34,227 bases of DNA from Cellvibrionales bacterium UBA3090 (lineage in GTDB: Bacteria > Pseudomonadota > Gammaproteobacteria > Pseudomonadales > Porticoccaceae), in assembly GCA_002367235.1 (NCBI GenBank), contig DFBC01000006.1, forward strand, positions 1-34,227. The letters are read 5' to 3'. Position 1 is the stretch's first letter, and every line of letters begins with the position of its first letter. Both the position numbers and the translations under genes were made by a program. Below, piece after piece: positions 8,643 to 16,394 of this stretch. Below the pieces are notes generated by a model. The model ran no database searches. It saw nothing but the letters and a program-made list of their open reading frames with translations, and was not told the origin of the DNA.

Positions 8643-9119
8643 TTATTCAGAAACACTTACAGCTTTCTCATCAGAACCGCTTGCATTGGCTCTCTGATGG
8701 GCCTGTTCCATCGCATCAGCCACTTCGGGTGGCGTATAGTTTTCATCGTGCTTAGCTAGTACTTCAGAAGCCATAAATACGCCACCCTGATCAATTTCGC
8801 CCATCACCACAGCGGCCTCTCCCTCGGCAAACAAATCAGGAAGGATGCCCGTAAAATGAACCTCCACAGTGGCTTCCCCATCGGTAATTTTAAAACGAGT
8901 AAATAGGGAATCATCGGCTCGCATCACACTATCGGCCACAACCATCCCGCCAGCACGGAGGCGAACGCCTTTGGGAGCCTCGCCGGAAACAATATCAGAG
9001 GGTGGATAGAACAGATTGATGTTTTCTCGTAGGGCAAAGCTCAACAGGGCCACCGCCACCGAGGCGATAACAACAATAAAAATCACCATAAATAATCGTT
9101 GGCGTCGTATTGGATGCAT
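8643..9119 (-). CDS. ccmE: Haem chaperone CcmE
   Basis: CcmE is the periplasmic haem chaperone that binds haem covalently through a histidine and delivers it to CcmF. The 158 residues show an N-terminal membrane anchor (about 10-30), a beta-barrel OB-fold region, and the haem-attachment motif LAKHDENYTP with His124 and Tyr128. The C-terminal tail is flexible and rich in Ala, Ser and Glu. The gene is 51 bases after ccmD in the operon order. Its ribosome-binding site is weak (GAAGAG). Confidence 0.96.
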   Translation of the reverse strand: MHPIRRQRLFMVIFIVVIASVAVALLSFALRENINLFYPPSDIVSGEAPKGVRLRAGGMVVADSVMRADDSLFTRFKITDGEATVEVHFTGILPDLFAEGEAAVVMGEIDQGGVFMASEVLAKHDENYTPPEVADAMEQAHQRANASGSDEKAVSVSE

Positions 9120-9170
9120 AACTATCTCTTCAATATTCGGATTGTAACGACAGGGTAGTAACCCTATATA

Positions 9171-9395
9171 TCACGCTTTCCCTTGGGAAACATGTTCAGC
9201 TGAAACGGGGTTAGATTGACGTGCAGCCTCTCTACGCCGCTCTCTAACAACCTCCTGAACAAGCTTTCGCTTACGCAATAGCGGGCTTACTATCAGCCAC
9301 GCTAGCACAGCCAGAGAGATCACATAAGAAGCCCATACATAGGGGCCATGACCGCCCATTTGTACAAACTCATTAAAACTATCGAACTGGAACAT
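9171..9395 (-). CDS. ccmD: Haem exporter accessory protein CcmD
   Basis: CcmD is a small single-span protein that helps release holo-CcmE from the CcmABC complex. The 74 residues contain the family pattern MGGHGPYVWASY followed by one membrane helix (VISLAVLAWLIVSPLL) and a basic, coiled C-terminal tail (RKRKLVQEVVRERRREAA). Its ATG overlaps the ccmC stop as TAATG, which indicates translational coupling. Confidence 0.93.
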   Translation of the reverse strand: MFQFDSFNEFVQMGGHGPYVWASYVISLAVLAWLIVSPLLRKRKLVQEVVRERRREAARQSNPVSAEHVSQGKA

Positions 9396-10147
9396 TAACT
9401 ACTACCCTTTTTAGAATTAAGCAACATGTCCAGTACCCACCGCGTCCTGCGTTCACGATTTAAAATTTCCACTCTGGTGTTAAGAATCAATGCCACCGCA
9501 TAAAAACAATAGAACCCCAGGATCATCACCAAGAGCGGGTGAAACATATCCGGATGCATGGAGGGTGCTTCAGTGAACTTGATGGTGGCGGGCTGGTGCA
9601 ACGTATACCACCAGTCTACCGATTTGTAGATGATGGGAATATTCACCATTCCTACCAGCGATAGCACCGCACTGGACTTACTGGCCGCATCCTGACTGGT
9701 ATAGGAATATTGCAATGCAATCACTCCCAGATAGAGAAAAAACAAAACCAGCATAGAGGTAATTCGAGCATCCCAAACCCAATAGGTTCCCCACGTCGGC
9801 TTACCCCATATTGAACCTGTCACCAAGGCCACAAAAGTCAGTATTGCGCCGATTGGCGCCGCCGACTTCATCACCATATCAGCCAGCTTCATTTTCCAGA
9901 TTAGCCCAACGGCACCCGCGAGGGCCATGACATAATAACCAGCCAATGCTAGGAAAGAGGCCGGAACATGAATATAAATGATTCGAAAACTATTACCCTG
10001 CTTGGCATCTTCGGGAGCAAAACCCAACCCCCAAGCGATTCCAACACTCAATAGGATCGCAGCCAGTAAAGATAACCACGGCAGCCACTTACCGCTCGCT
10101 TGATAGAACCAGCGCGGCGACCCTAATCTATGAAACCATTGCCACAT
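9395..10147 (-). CDS. ccmC: Haem exporter permease CcmC
   Basis: CcmC is an inner-membrane protein that loads haem onto CcmE. Taking ATG at 10147 gives 250 residues, the family's usual size, with six predicted helices, a periplasmic WWD-type motif (WGTYWVWD, residues 119-126) and His60 in the first periplasmic loop. The open frame extends 29 codons further to 10234 and overlaps ccmB, but that extension is not hydrophobic and does not look like the family, so I reject it. The chosen start lies 46 bases after ccmB and has a GAGG element at a rather long spacing. Confidence 0.94.
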   Translation of the reverse strand: MWQWFHRLGSPRWFYQASGKWLPWLSLLAAILLSVGIAWGLGFAPEDAKQGNSFRIIYIHVPASFLALAGYYVMALAGAVGLIWKMKLADMVMKSAAPIGAILTFVALVTGSIWGKPTWGTYWVWDARITSMLVLFFLYLGVIALQYSYTSQDAASKSSAVLSLVGMVNIPIIYKSVDWWYTLHQPATIKFTEAPSMHPDMFHPLLVMILGFYCFYAVALILNTRVEILNRERRTRWVLDMLLNSKKGSS

Positions 10148-10193
10148 CTCTGTCTTTAATCCTCGCTGCTCAAGAACATAGAAACCTTGTTTT

Positions 10194-10865
10194 TTAACCG
10201 TGCATACTAACTCGAAGTGCGCCAACCGTAGCAAAAGGCGAAATCAATAACGAAACCGCCAGCAAAGCACCCATAATGGCCATGGGACCTGCGACAGGAA
10301 ACCCGTCGACTGCCCGCTGAACCGTATTGGCTCCGAATATCAATACTGGCATATAAAGGGGCATCACTATCAACGACAACAGTAATCCACCTTTTCTCAA
10401 TGCCACCGTCAAAGCAGCACCAATCGCACCGATCAAACTTAATACAGCAGTACCCATAAACAAACTCAAAACGAGAGGCAAATACCCGGCCTTGGGTAGA
10501 GACAACATCATACCTAAAAGCGGTGCTAAAAGAGTGAGAGGTAGCCCCGTGATAAGCCAGTGAACGAGCACTTTGGCCAAGACCATAAGGTAGAGGGGCT
10601 GCGGGGAGATCAATAACTGCTCCAAAGTCCCATCTCGGTAATCACTTTGAAACAAGCCCTCAACCGACAATAACGAGGCCAAAAGCGCCATCACCCACAA
10701 AATACCCGGTGCAATTTGCGCCAAACGACTCGCCTCAGGGGTCAAACCCAAAGGTACGAGGGTAACCACGATAAAGAAGAAAATGACGGGGTTGGCTATT
10801 TCGCCCCTATGACGAAAGGCCAGTAGTAAATCTCGATAAAAAATTGCAGAAAATCCCTGCCCCAT
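10194..10865 (-). CDS. ccmB: Haem exporter permease CcmB
   Basis: CcmB is the membrane component of the CcmAB ABC unit that uses ATP to release holo-CcmE from CcmC. The 223 residues start MGQGFSAIFYRDLLLAFRHR and contain six hydrophobic helices and the conserved cytoplasmic segment FQSDYRDGTLEQLL. ATG at 10865 has GGAGGT nine bases upstream. A TTG two codons earlier would sit only three bases from that site, so ATG is preferred. The ccmA stop is two bases upstream. Confidence 0.95.
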   Translation of the reverse strand: MGQGFSAIFYRDLLLAFRHRGEIANPVIFFFIVVTLVPLGLTPEASRLAQIAPGILWVMALLASLLSVEGLFQSDYRDGTLEQLLISPQPLYLMVLAKVLVHWLITGLPLTLLAPLLGMMLSLPKAGYLPLVLSLFMGTAVLSLIGAIGAALTVALRKGGLLLSLIVMPLYMPVLIFGANTVQRAVDGFPVAGPMAIMGALLAVSLLISPFATVGALRVSMHG

Positions 10866-10867
10866 GA

Positions 10868-11509
10868 TCAACTGACCTCCGCCATTAACGGTAGGGATAT
10901 ACGTCGCACTGCGTCAATCCCCAGATCCTGATGGGTAGACAATACGACCATTCCGCCCCGAGCAACATGCCCCATCAACAACTGTTCGAGTTGGGCAACA
11001 CCTTGCTTATCAATGGCTGTAAATGGCTCATCCAACACCCACAGAGGTGCTTTGGTGATGAGCAGCCTTGCCAACGCCGCACGGCGTTGCTGTCCAGCAG
11101 ACAAGGTATAACAAGGCACATCCTCGTAGCCGCAAAGACCTATACTGGCGAGCACCTCTCGGTTACCTAGCTGACTGTCATTCGTGTTCATCCGACGCCA
11201 CCAATGCAGGTTTTCCTCTGGAGAGAGCGACTGCTTAAGTCCCGGCTGGTGCCCCAAGAAAAACAAGTTCTGCAAATACTCCAGACGACAACGGGTCACT
11301 GGCTGGCCGTGCCAGCGTAGTTCTCCAGAGGTTGGACTTAATGCTGTTGAAATAATGCGTAACAAGGTTGTCTTTCCACAACCGTTAGGCCCTTCGACTT
11401 GAACAATTTCACCCGAGGACATAGCCAGATTAATATTGGCAAACAATAGCTTGTCATCCCGCTCGAAGGCGAGAGAATCCAATGAAAAAATGACGGTTTG
11501 GGGTGACAA
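10868..11509 (-). CDS. ccmA: Haem exporter ATP-binding protein CcmA
   Basis: CcmA is the ATPase of the CcmAB(CD) complex. The 213 residues show Walker A GPNGCGKT (40-47), signature LSAGQQRR (136-143), Walker B WVLDEP (157-162) and a following STHQDL switch region. The length fits CcmA (about 205-215), which is shorter than typical importer ATPases. The only in-frame start that keeps the expected N-terminus is a TTG at 11509; no ATG or GTG is available in the right place, and the nearest AAGG is about 12 bases upstream, so initiation should be weak. It is the first gene of the main ccm operon. Confidence 0.94.
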   Translation of the reverse strand: MSPQTVIFSLDSLAFERDDKLLFANINLAMSSGEIVQVEGPNGCGKTTLLRIISTALSPTSGELRWHGQPVTRCRLEYLQNLFFLGHQPGLKQSLSPEENLHWWRRMNTNDSQLGNREVLASIGLCGYEDVPCYTLSAGQQRRAALARLLITKAPLWVLDEPFTAIDKQGVAQLEQLLMGHVARGGMVVLSTHQDLGIDAVRRISLPLMAEVS

Positions 11510-11538
11510 TGTATAACCCGGCCTTGAGCAAAGGCGGT

Positions 11539-11547
11539 ATTATGCCA
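11539..11547 (-). promoter_or_regulatory. Possible extended -10 promoter of the ccmA-G operon
   Basis: The minus strand carries TGGCATAAT (TGn plus CATAAT) about 30 bases before the ccmA start. The -35 region is poor. The arrangement fits an extended -10 promoter, but this is only a motif match. Confidence 0.35.
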
Positions 11548-11622
11548 AAAACTTGAGTAAATAAGAGAAAAGATCGCAGTAATTTGCATTAGCCAGAATG
11601 CAAACAGACCAGGCCTCGTTTA

Positions 11623-11802
11623 TTAATCTAGATCAAAATCGTAGTCTTGAATGCTTTTTCTCAAACGTCGCTCTTCAAGCTGGTCTTCCAACCGACGTCT
11701 AATATCAGAATCTGCAGCGTGTACGGTTTTCTTAACATCCTGCTCTTCAATGTCATCATCTAGGTCAAAATCATCATCTTCTAGTGCATCTTCGCCACTC
11801 AT
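11623..11802 (-). CDS. Small acidic protein, PA3496-like
   Basis: The 59-residue protein starts at ATG 11802, which has GGAGGA eight bases upstream. A longer frame from TTG 11829 has no such site. An acidic first half (residues 4-22 are mostly Asp and Glu) is followed by a helical, arginine-rich segment RRRLEDQLEERRLRK (35-49) and a second acidic tip. The pentapeptide DFDLD occurs at 11-15 and again at the extreme C-terminus (55-59). The Arg/Glu helix recalls the small PA3496-type family said to affect envelope integrity; that link is from memory and needs a profile search. There is no signal peptide or membrane helix. It lies between the arsenosugar-type unit and ccmA, on the same strand as both. 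Confidence 0.75.
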   Translation of the reverse strand: MSGEDALEDDDFDLDDDIEEQDVKKTVHAADSDIRRRLEDQLEERRLRKSIQDYDFDLD

Positions 11803-11901
11803 ATCGAAATTCCTCCATCTCGATACCAACCACTTCAGCGTCCCAGCAATAGATCACTGGGTATTTTCCGAAAAATAAGCCTAAAATTGAAACCCGTCAA
11901 G

Positions 11902-11930
11902 AAAAACAAACCCTTTATAATTATAGGGTT
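11902..11930 (-). terminator. Probable terminator of the arsS operon
   Basis: Minus-strand arms AACCCT and AGGGTT (paired positions 11909-11914 with 11925-11930) enclose an AT-rich loop. They are followed on that strand by a U-rich run (TTTGTTTTTC). The hairpin starts at the stop codon of the last gene. The stem is short, so confidence is moderate. Confidence 0.5.
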
Positions 11931-12591
11931 ACAAAAATAATGAGTGGAATTTATGAAATTTAGTGAAATTTAACAGTTCCGCAAGGTCCTCCGGGCGATC
12001 TATATCAGATAATGGTGATAATTCTTGCCACTGCCAGCCAAGATTTTTAAGTCGGCTTCGAGTCACATCCATCACATTTTCTGTACCCCATGGGACGCCT
12101 TCAAAAAGGGTCGAATTAAAGCGATTCAACCCAACTAACACATAACCGCCATCATTCGCCGGGCCAAATACTGCAGGCACATCGTCTACCAGGGCATCCA
12201 ATGCCTGAGCAACATATTCCTCTTGAAGAGCTGGACAATCGCTGCCAATGATAACAACCCGACTGAATTGCTTTAATCGATCCACAAAGGCATTCGCCAT
12301 CCGGTCCCCAAGCGTAATCCCCCGTTGTATTTTGACCTGAACACCAGAGCCTTTCGCTAGCCGATGAAAAAAGTCATGCTCAGCGCTACACCACAATTCA
12401 AAGTGCGAAACTACAGATGCCTGGTGAGTCAAAAATTGATGCTTCACGAGGGACTCATGCAACTGCAGACACTGCTGTTTATCCAGCGAAGCTTCGAGCC
12501 TGGTTTTCACCGAACCTAACAGAGGCGCTTTTGCAAACTGCAACAAACAACTATTCGGGTACTTAACTGTCTTGTCTGGTATCTGTGCCAT
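11929..12591 (-). CDS. TIGR04282-type glycosyltransferase (DUF2064, arsenosugar-associated)
   Basis: This 220-residue protein has the family's nucleotide-binding opening FAKAPLLGSVKTRL (residues 19-32), the GSDCPAL motif and GPANDGGYVLVGL, all typical of the DUF2064/TIGR04282 glycosyltransferases that occur with ArsS. The likely role is transfer or activation of a sugar on an organoarsenical or related small molecule; the substrate is not shown by sequence. The start ATG at 12591 shares a base with the preceding gene's stop (TAATG), so translation is coupled. A GTG start 69 bases upstream would overlap the neighbour and lacks support. It is the last gene of the three-gene unit. Confidence 0.87.
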   Translation of the reverse strand: MAQIPDKTVKYPNSCLLQFAKAPLLGSVKTRLEASLDKQQCLQLHESLVKHQFLTHQASVVSHFELWCSAEHDFFHRLAKGSGVQVKIQRGITLGDRMANAFVDRLKQFSRVVIIGSDCPALQEEYVAQALDALVDDVPAVFGPANDGGYVLVGLNRFNSTLFEGVPWGTENVMDVTRSRLKNLGWQWQELSPLSDIDRPEDLAELLNFTKFHKFHSLFL

Positions 12592-13259
12592 TAAGGATAA
12601 TATTGCTTTACAAGGTTGCTGGGCGAGGCTCCCAGAAAGAAAGCCAATCGCAAATGCCACATTTGCACGACCGTACGGATAATGCCTCTTTGCTCCCAGC
12701 GACGGCTAGAGGTGGTTACTGGATCTCTCTGTATCACCGGACAGCTGTCAGCTTTTAAACGTCGGCATAACTCTACATCCTCCATCAAAGGAATATTGGC
12801 AAAACCACCAATAGATTCAAACAAGGTGCGACGAATGAAAAGTGCCTGATCTCCCGTACCAATGCCTGACAACCGTGAGCGTAGATTGATGGCGCGCTCA
12901 ATCAGGCGAAACTGCCAAGCAACACCACTCAGCTTTACCGGGAAAAACCCCCAGGCCAGCCCCGTTAACCATTCTTGAGAAAATTCTGCCGGTAACAACG
13001 TATCTGAATGTAAAAACAGGAGGAACTCGCCATTAGCCAGCAGTGCACCAGCATTCATTTGCGATGCCCGCCCCGGATCAGTGTCGATTACGTTGTCTGC
13101 GTACAGAATTGCTAATTCGCGTGTACCGTCGGTGCTGCACCCATCGGAAACAATTACTTCTACTCCTCGCTCACGCAATGACTGTAAATTTTTCAGGCAG
13201 CGTTCTATTCCTAATGCTTCATTAAGTGTCGGAATAATAATACTGACAGCAACCTTCAT
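12591..13259 (-). CDS. TIGR04283-type family 2 glycosyltransferase (arsenosugar-associated)
   Basis: The 222-residue GT-A protein opens with VSIIIPTLNE (residues 5-14), has the nucleotide-binding VSDGCSTDGT (37-46), a metal-binding LHSDT at 83-87, a PGRASQMN segment and the acceptor-side motif MEDVELCRRL. This set matches the TIGR04283 glycosyltransferases found next to ArsS. It has no membrane anchor of note. ATG at 13259 overlaps the arsS stop as ATGA; the frame extends seven codons further upstream without support. Which sugar it moves cannot be read from the sequence. Confidence 0.88.
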   Translation of the reverse strand: MKVAVSIIIPTLNEALGIERCLKNLQSLRERGVEVIVSDGCSTDGTRELAILYADNVIDTDPGRASQMNAGALLANGEFLLFLHSDTLLPAEFSQEWLTGLAWGFFPVKLSGVAWQFRLIERAINLRSRLSGIGTGDQALFIRRTLFESIGGFANIPLMEDVELCRRLKADSCPVIQRDPVTTSSRRWEQRGIIRTVVQMWHLRLAFFLGASPSNLVKQYYP

Positions 13260-14245
13260 ACGCCTAATGCACCACCACAACTACTACCTTGACCCGCTGT
13301 ACAGCCATAGCAGTGGTCCGCTGTCACAATCGGTTGCTTGAGCAGATCAAGCGCGAGTATATCCCGTAAATGACGAGGTCTATCCGAGGCTATATGACGA
13401 GTATCCAGCTGCATGGGAATATTCAACATCTGATTAAAATCGCAATCGTAAATATTACCCTGCCAGTCAACGCTGAGCATGTTCAGGCACATAACAGTGT
13501 TTAGATTTTGATCAGAGAAATTCTCCTTGAGAAGCCGCATATAGTTTTCATACTCGCCGTTGGCCAGCAACACAGCGCCAAAACGACTAATTGGCATATT
13601 GGTAATGGCATATAGTTGATTAAAGGTAATCCCAAAATCTTTACCGAGCCTTACTTTATATTCTGTTTCCAGTTGCTGCTGGTTAGGCGGTAAAAATGCA
13701 CCATTGGGGTTATATACTAGGTTAAGGGGTAATGACTCGTCATGACCATAGCCGAGTTTATTAAGTACTTTTAGCGCTTCGATACTCTGCTTAAAAACAC
13801 CTTTACCGCGCTGTTCAGCGACATTTTTTTCAGTGTAGCAGGGTAATGAAGCGACGATTGTAACCTGCTGGTCAGCAAGGAACTGGGCCAACCCGTTATA
13901 ATCCGGTTCCAATAAGACAGTTAAGTTGCAGCGATCAATAACCTCCACCCCCAGCTTCCTTGCCTCTGTAACCAGGTAGCGAAAATGAGGATTCATCTCC
14001 GGGGCTCCGCCAGTGAGATCCAGAGTCGTCAATTTTTTTTCTCTCAGGACATCGAGCACTAAATTAATGGTGGCCAGATCCATTAGCTCTGTACGGCTAG
14101 GCCCTGCATTCACATGGCAGTGTGTACAACTAAGATTACAAAGGTAACCCAGATTAACCTGCAAGGTAGTCAACGTAGCTCTATGTAGGGGTGGAAAATC
14201 TGTGTCTGACAATGTGTTGAGTAAAAGGGTAGTTGTATCTCTCAT
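13256..14245 (-). CDS. arsS: Arsenosugar biosynthesis radical SAM protein ArsS
   Basis: ArsS is a radical S-adenosylmethionine enzyme thought to join a 5'-deoxyadenosyl group to a methylated arsenical on the way to arsenosugars. The 329-residue protein has the radical SAM CxxxCxxC cluster motif at Cys36, Cys40 and Cys43, the GGAPEMNP segment that follows in the family, and an additional cysteine-rich C-terminus with Cys312, Cys315 and Cys323 (CYGCTAGQGSSCGG), likely for an auxiliary cluster. The length is usual for ArsS. No arsM methyltransferase, arsenite pump or ArsR regulator lies nearby, so its methylated substrate would have to come from elsewhere. The ribosome-binding site is weak. Two glycosyltransferases follow in overlapping frames. 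Confidence 0.9.
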   Translation of the reverse strand: MRDTTTLLLNTLSDTDFPPLHRATLTTLQVNLGYLCNLSCTHCHVNAGPSRTELMDLATINLVLDVLREKKLTTLDLTGGAPEMNPHFRYLVTEARKLGVEVIDRCNLTVLLEPDYNGLAQFLADQQVTIVASLPCYTEKNVAEQRGKGVFKQSIEALKVLNKLGYGHDESLPLNLVYNPNGAFLPPNQQQLETEYKVRLGKDFGITFNQLYAITNMPISRFGAVLLANGEYENYMRLLKENFSDQNLNTVMCLNMLSVDWQGNIYDCDFNQMLNIPMQLDTRHIASDRPRHLRDILALDLLKQPIVTADHCYGCTAGQGSSCGGALGV

Positions 14246-14345
14246 AAAAGGATTCTGCCAGAATATGTTTTCTATGTGACCCGCTGACCCAGAAAAAGTT
14301 TAGCTCGCCAACCTTTCCGCAATGGCTCCCTTGGCACAGCGAAAC

Positions 14346-14357
14346 GTCTGCTAAAAT
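14346..14357 (+). promoter_or_regulatory. Possible promoter of cobB (extended -10)
   Basis: TGCTAAAAT ends at 14357 (-10 TAAAAT at 14352-14357 with upstream TGn). A TTGGCA at 14331-14336 could act as -35, although its 15-base spacing is short. The -10 ends about 50 bases before the cobB ATG. Confidence 0.45.
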
Positions 14358-14407
14358 TCACCTAAACGTCGATCGATGAATCACCCTATACACAAAGGCT
14401 ACCCATA

Positions 14408-15118
14408 ATGTCCTGCCAGCCCTATCAATCAATCGTCATATTAACGGGTGCCGGAGTTTCTGCAGAGTCAGGAATACGAACCTTCAGAGCGAGTGATGGG
14501 CTATGGGAAGATCACCATATCGAAGATGTAGCATCACCCGATGGTTTTGTTAAAGACCCAGACACCGTCCACTACTTTTATAACCAGCGTCGTAATCAGC
14601 TGCTTCATAAGCACATCGAACCAAATCAGGCCCACATCGCACTAGCGGAGTTTGAGCAAAGGTTTTCTGGTGAATTTACCCTCATCACCCAAAACATTGA
14701 CAACCTACACGAGAGAGCGGGCAGCAATAATCTCTACCATATGCATGGCGAACTGTTGAAAATTCGCTGCAAACAATCTGGTGCCATCTATAAATGTAGA
14801 GGTGACACATCCCCTCTCAGTCTATGTGATTGTTGCAACATGCCAGGCAATCTCCGGCCTCATGTTGTGTGGTTCGGAGAAGTACCGCTATATATGAATG
14901 AGATTTCTCGTGCACTCAGCCACTGTGATCTATTCATTGCGATTGGCACTTCCGGCAATGTCTACCCGGCTGCCGGTTTTTTTGAAATTGCCCAGGCTGC
15001 TGGCGCTCACACGGTTGAATTAAACCTGGAATCTTCAAATAACGGTTCCCGATTTAGAGAGCAACACTACGGTCTTGCCTCTGAAGTGGTGCCAGATTAT
15101 TTAAGTCGTTTAATTTGA
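14408..15118 (+). CDS. cobB: NAD-dependent protein deacylase, CobB-type sirtuin
   Basis: Sirtuins remove acyl groups from lysine using NAD+. The 236 residues show GAGVSAESGI (14-23), TQNIDNLHERAG (94-105), catalytic His113 in HMHGEL, and zinc-binding cysteines at 121 with a CDCC group at 140-143, followed by PHVVWFGE. The pair Tyr58 and Arg61 (YNQR) matches the Tyr/Arg pair of class III sirtuins that accept succinyl and malonyl groups, so activity beyond deacetylation is likely. The length equals bacterial CobB. It is the only plus-strand gene here, divergent from arsS across 162 bases and convergent with the AspA/AstE-type gene. Confidence 0.95.
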   Translation: MSCQPYQSIVILTGAGVSAESGIRTFRASDGLWEDHHIEDVASPDGFVKDPDTVHYFYNQRRNQLLHKHIEPNQAHIALAEFEQRFSGEFTLITQNIDNLHERAGSNNLYHMHGELLKIRCKQSGAIYKCRGDTSPLSLCDCCNMPGNLRPHVVWFGEVPLYMNEISRALSHCDLFIAIGTSGNVYPAAGFFEIAQAAGAHTVELNLESSNNGSRFREQHYGLASEVVPDYLSRLI

Positions 15119-15198
15119 ATGACCAGGAATCTGCAACATTTACTTAATAGAGCCGGCAGAGGCCTTGCAAGATGCCCGGGCTATGTTGAGGACAATCA

Positions 15199-16266
15199 CT
15201 AACTCCAACCGGCATTATCATCCCCAGTTTCACTCCAATCATGATCGGTTTCTTTCACCGCATAAAATAGACAGTCACTCACGGCAATCTCTGGATTGGT
15301 GGTGGCCATAAATAACTTAAGGGTTGTTTTGGGATAAAGCCTACCATCCCTCTCAACAAAGAAATCACTGGTGACATTATGGCCAAACTCATCAAGTACC
15401 AGAAGTTTGGCCATACCCTGGGGGCCGAGCCAAGCCAATGAAGTATCTGGCCTGACAACTCCAAAATTTCGTCGGTCTATGTGCTCAGGCACGGTGATAT
15501 CCATACTGGGTTGCCGCTTATCGGCATAACACATGCGGCCTTGTTGAGTTAGCTCCAACCGCACCGGATGGTGATAAATATCCATTTTCTCAATGGCAAC
15601 GGAAGTATAAAGTTGGGCTTGAGTCATAAATCGAGTCAGCCCGTGTAGTGCAATATCATCGGATTGCACCTGCCTAGAACCCCCACATTCCACCGTGAGT
15701 ACGGGGCACCCCAAGTCAGGCACCTCCATCAAGGCACCAAGGCGGTGGCCAGTAATAACCAATCTGTGGGTAAATAGTGATGCCAAATCAACATAGCGAG
15801 TATGTGGTTCAACACACACAGCAAACGCTGGCCCATCCCCCGATGTATTATGGATATCGATGACAGCTTCTGGTCGAGCATCACGAATTCTCTCAAGGAG
15901 TTCCTCTGCAATAGAGCTCTGAAGATCATTAAACGGGGGAAGAAACAACCGGTTCATATCACGCTGACCCGGCAAAAAACGATGAGAAAATAATGGTTCC
16001 GCCAATGCTGCATCGACAGAAATAACGGCAAACAGAATAGATACTTCCGGTTGAAACCTCGACAGTAATAGTTGATGAAGCGCCTTGAGTCCGGAGGGCT
16101 CATTACCATGCAACAGTGTCACAACAACTCTACAACGGGTAGTGTCACGCCCACTAATCTGAAGAATCGTAGGGCCATCTAACTGAGAGAGGAACGCGGG
16201 AACAGTGGGTGCAATCTGCTCGGGCAAGGGATTCTCCCAATACCTAAATACCACTTCATTTGACAT
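15199..16266 (-). CDS. AspA/AstE-type M14 zinc hydrolase (aspartoacylase/succinylglutamate desuccinylase family)
   Basis: The 355-residue protein carries the zinc site of the M14 acyl-amino-acid hydrolases: LLHGNEPSG gives His53 and Glu56, and DIHNTSG gives His139. QRDMNRLF matches the substrate-carboxylate DxNR motif of aspartoacylases. The family removes acyl groups from amino acids such as N-acetylaspartate or N-succinylglutamate; the substrate here is not evident, and no arginine-succinyltransferase genes are near. ATG at 16266 has AGGGGG eight bases upstream; two TTG codons before it are rejected. It is the last of three same-strand genes with a glutamate theme, 128 bases after the GCS2-type ligase. 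Confidence 0.87.
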   Translation of the reverse strand: MSNEVVFRYWENPLPEQIAPTVPAFLSQLDGPTILQISGRDTTRCRVVVTLLHGNEPSGLKALHQLLLSRFQPEVSILFAVISVDAALAEPLFSHRFLPGQRDMNRLFLPPFNDLQSSIAEELLERIRDARPEAVIDIHNTSGDGPAFAVCVEPHTRYVDLASLFTHRLVITGHRLGALMEVPDLGCPVLTVECGGSRQVQSDDIALHGLTRFMTQAQLYTSVAIEKMDIYHHPVRLELTQQGRMCYADKRQPSMDITVPEHIDRRNFGVVRPDTSLAWLGPQGMAKLLVLDEFGHNVTSDFFVERDGRLYPKTTLKLFMATTNPEIAVSDCLFYAVKETDHDWSETGDDNAGWS

Positions 16267-16321
16267 CAACAACGCCCCCTCAACAACCTACTCAACATAC
16301 TAGTTACCCTCTATAGTCTAC

Positions 16322-16339
16322 GCCTTATTATGATAAGGC
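16322..16339. other. Perfect 7-bp inverted repeat upstream of the M14 gene
   Basis: Arms GCCTTAT and ATAAGGC flank a 4-base centre in the 128-base gap before the M14 hydrolase gene. No U run follows on either strand. It could be an operator or a weak hairpin; nothing identifies a binder. Confidence 0.35.
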
Positions 16340-16394
16340 TAACACTCAAACCACAGGCTCTGGCAACCACGACAACCGCCCCAGGTAATAATTT

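Noticed and set aside
10148..10234. 29-residue N-terminal extension of CcmC
   Set aside because: It overlaps ccmB by 41 bases, is not like CcmC N-termini, and the internal ATG gives the normal family length.
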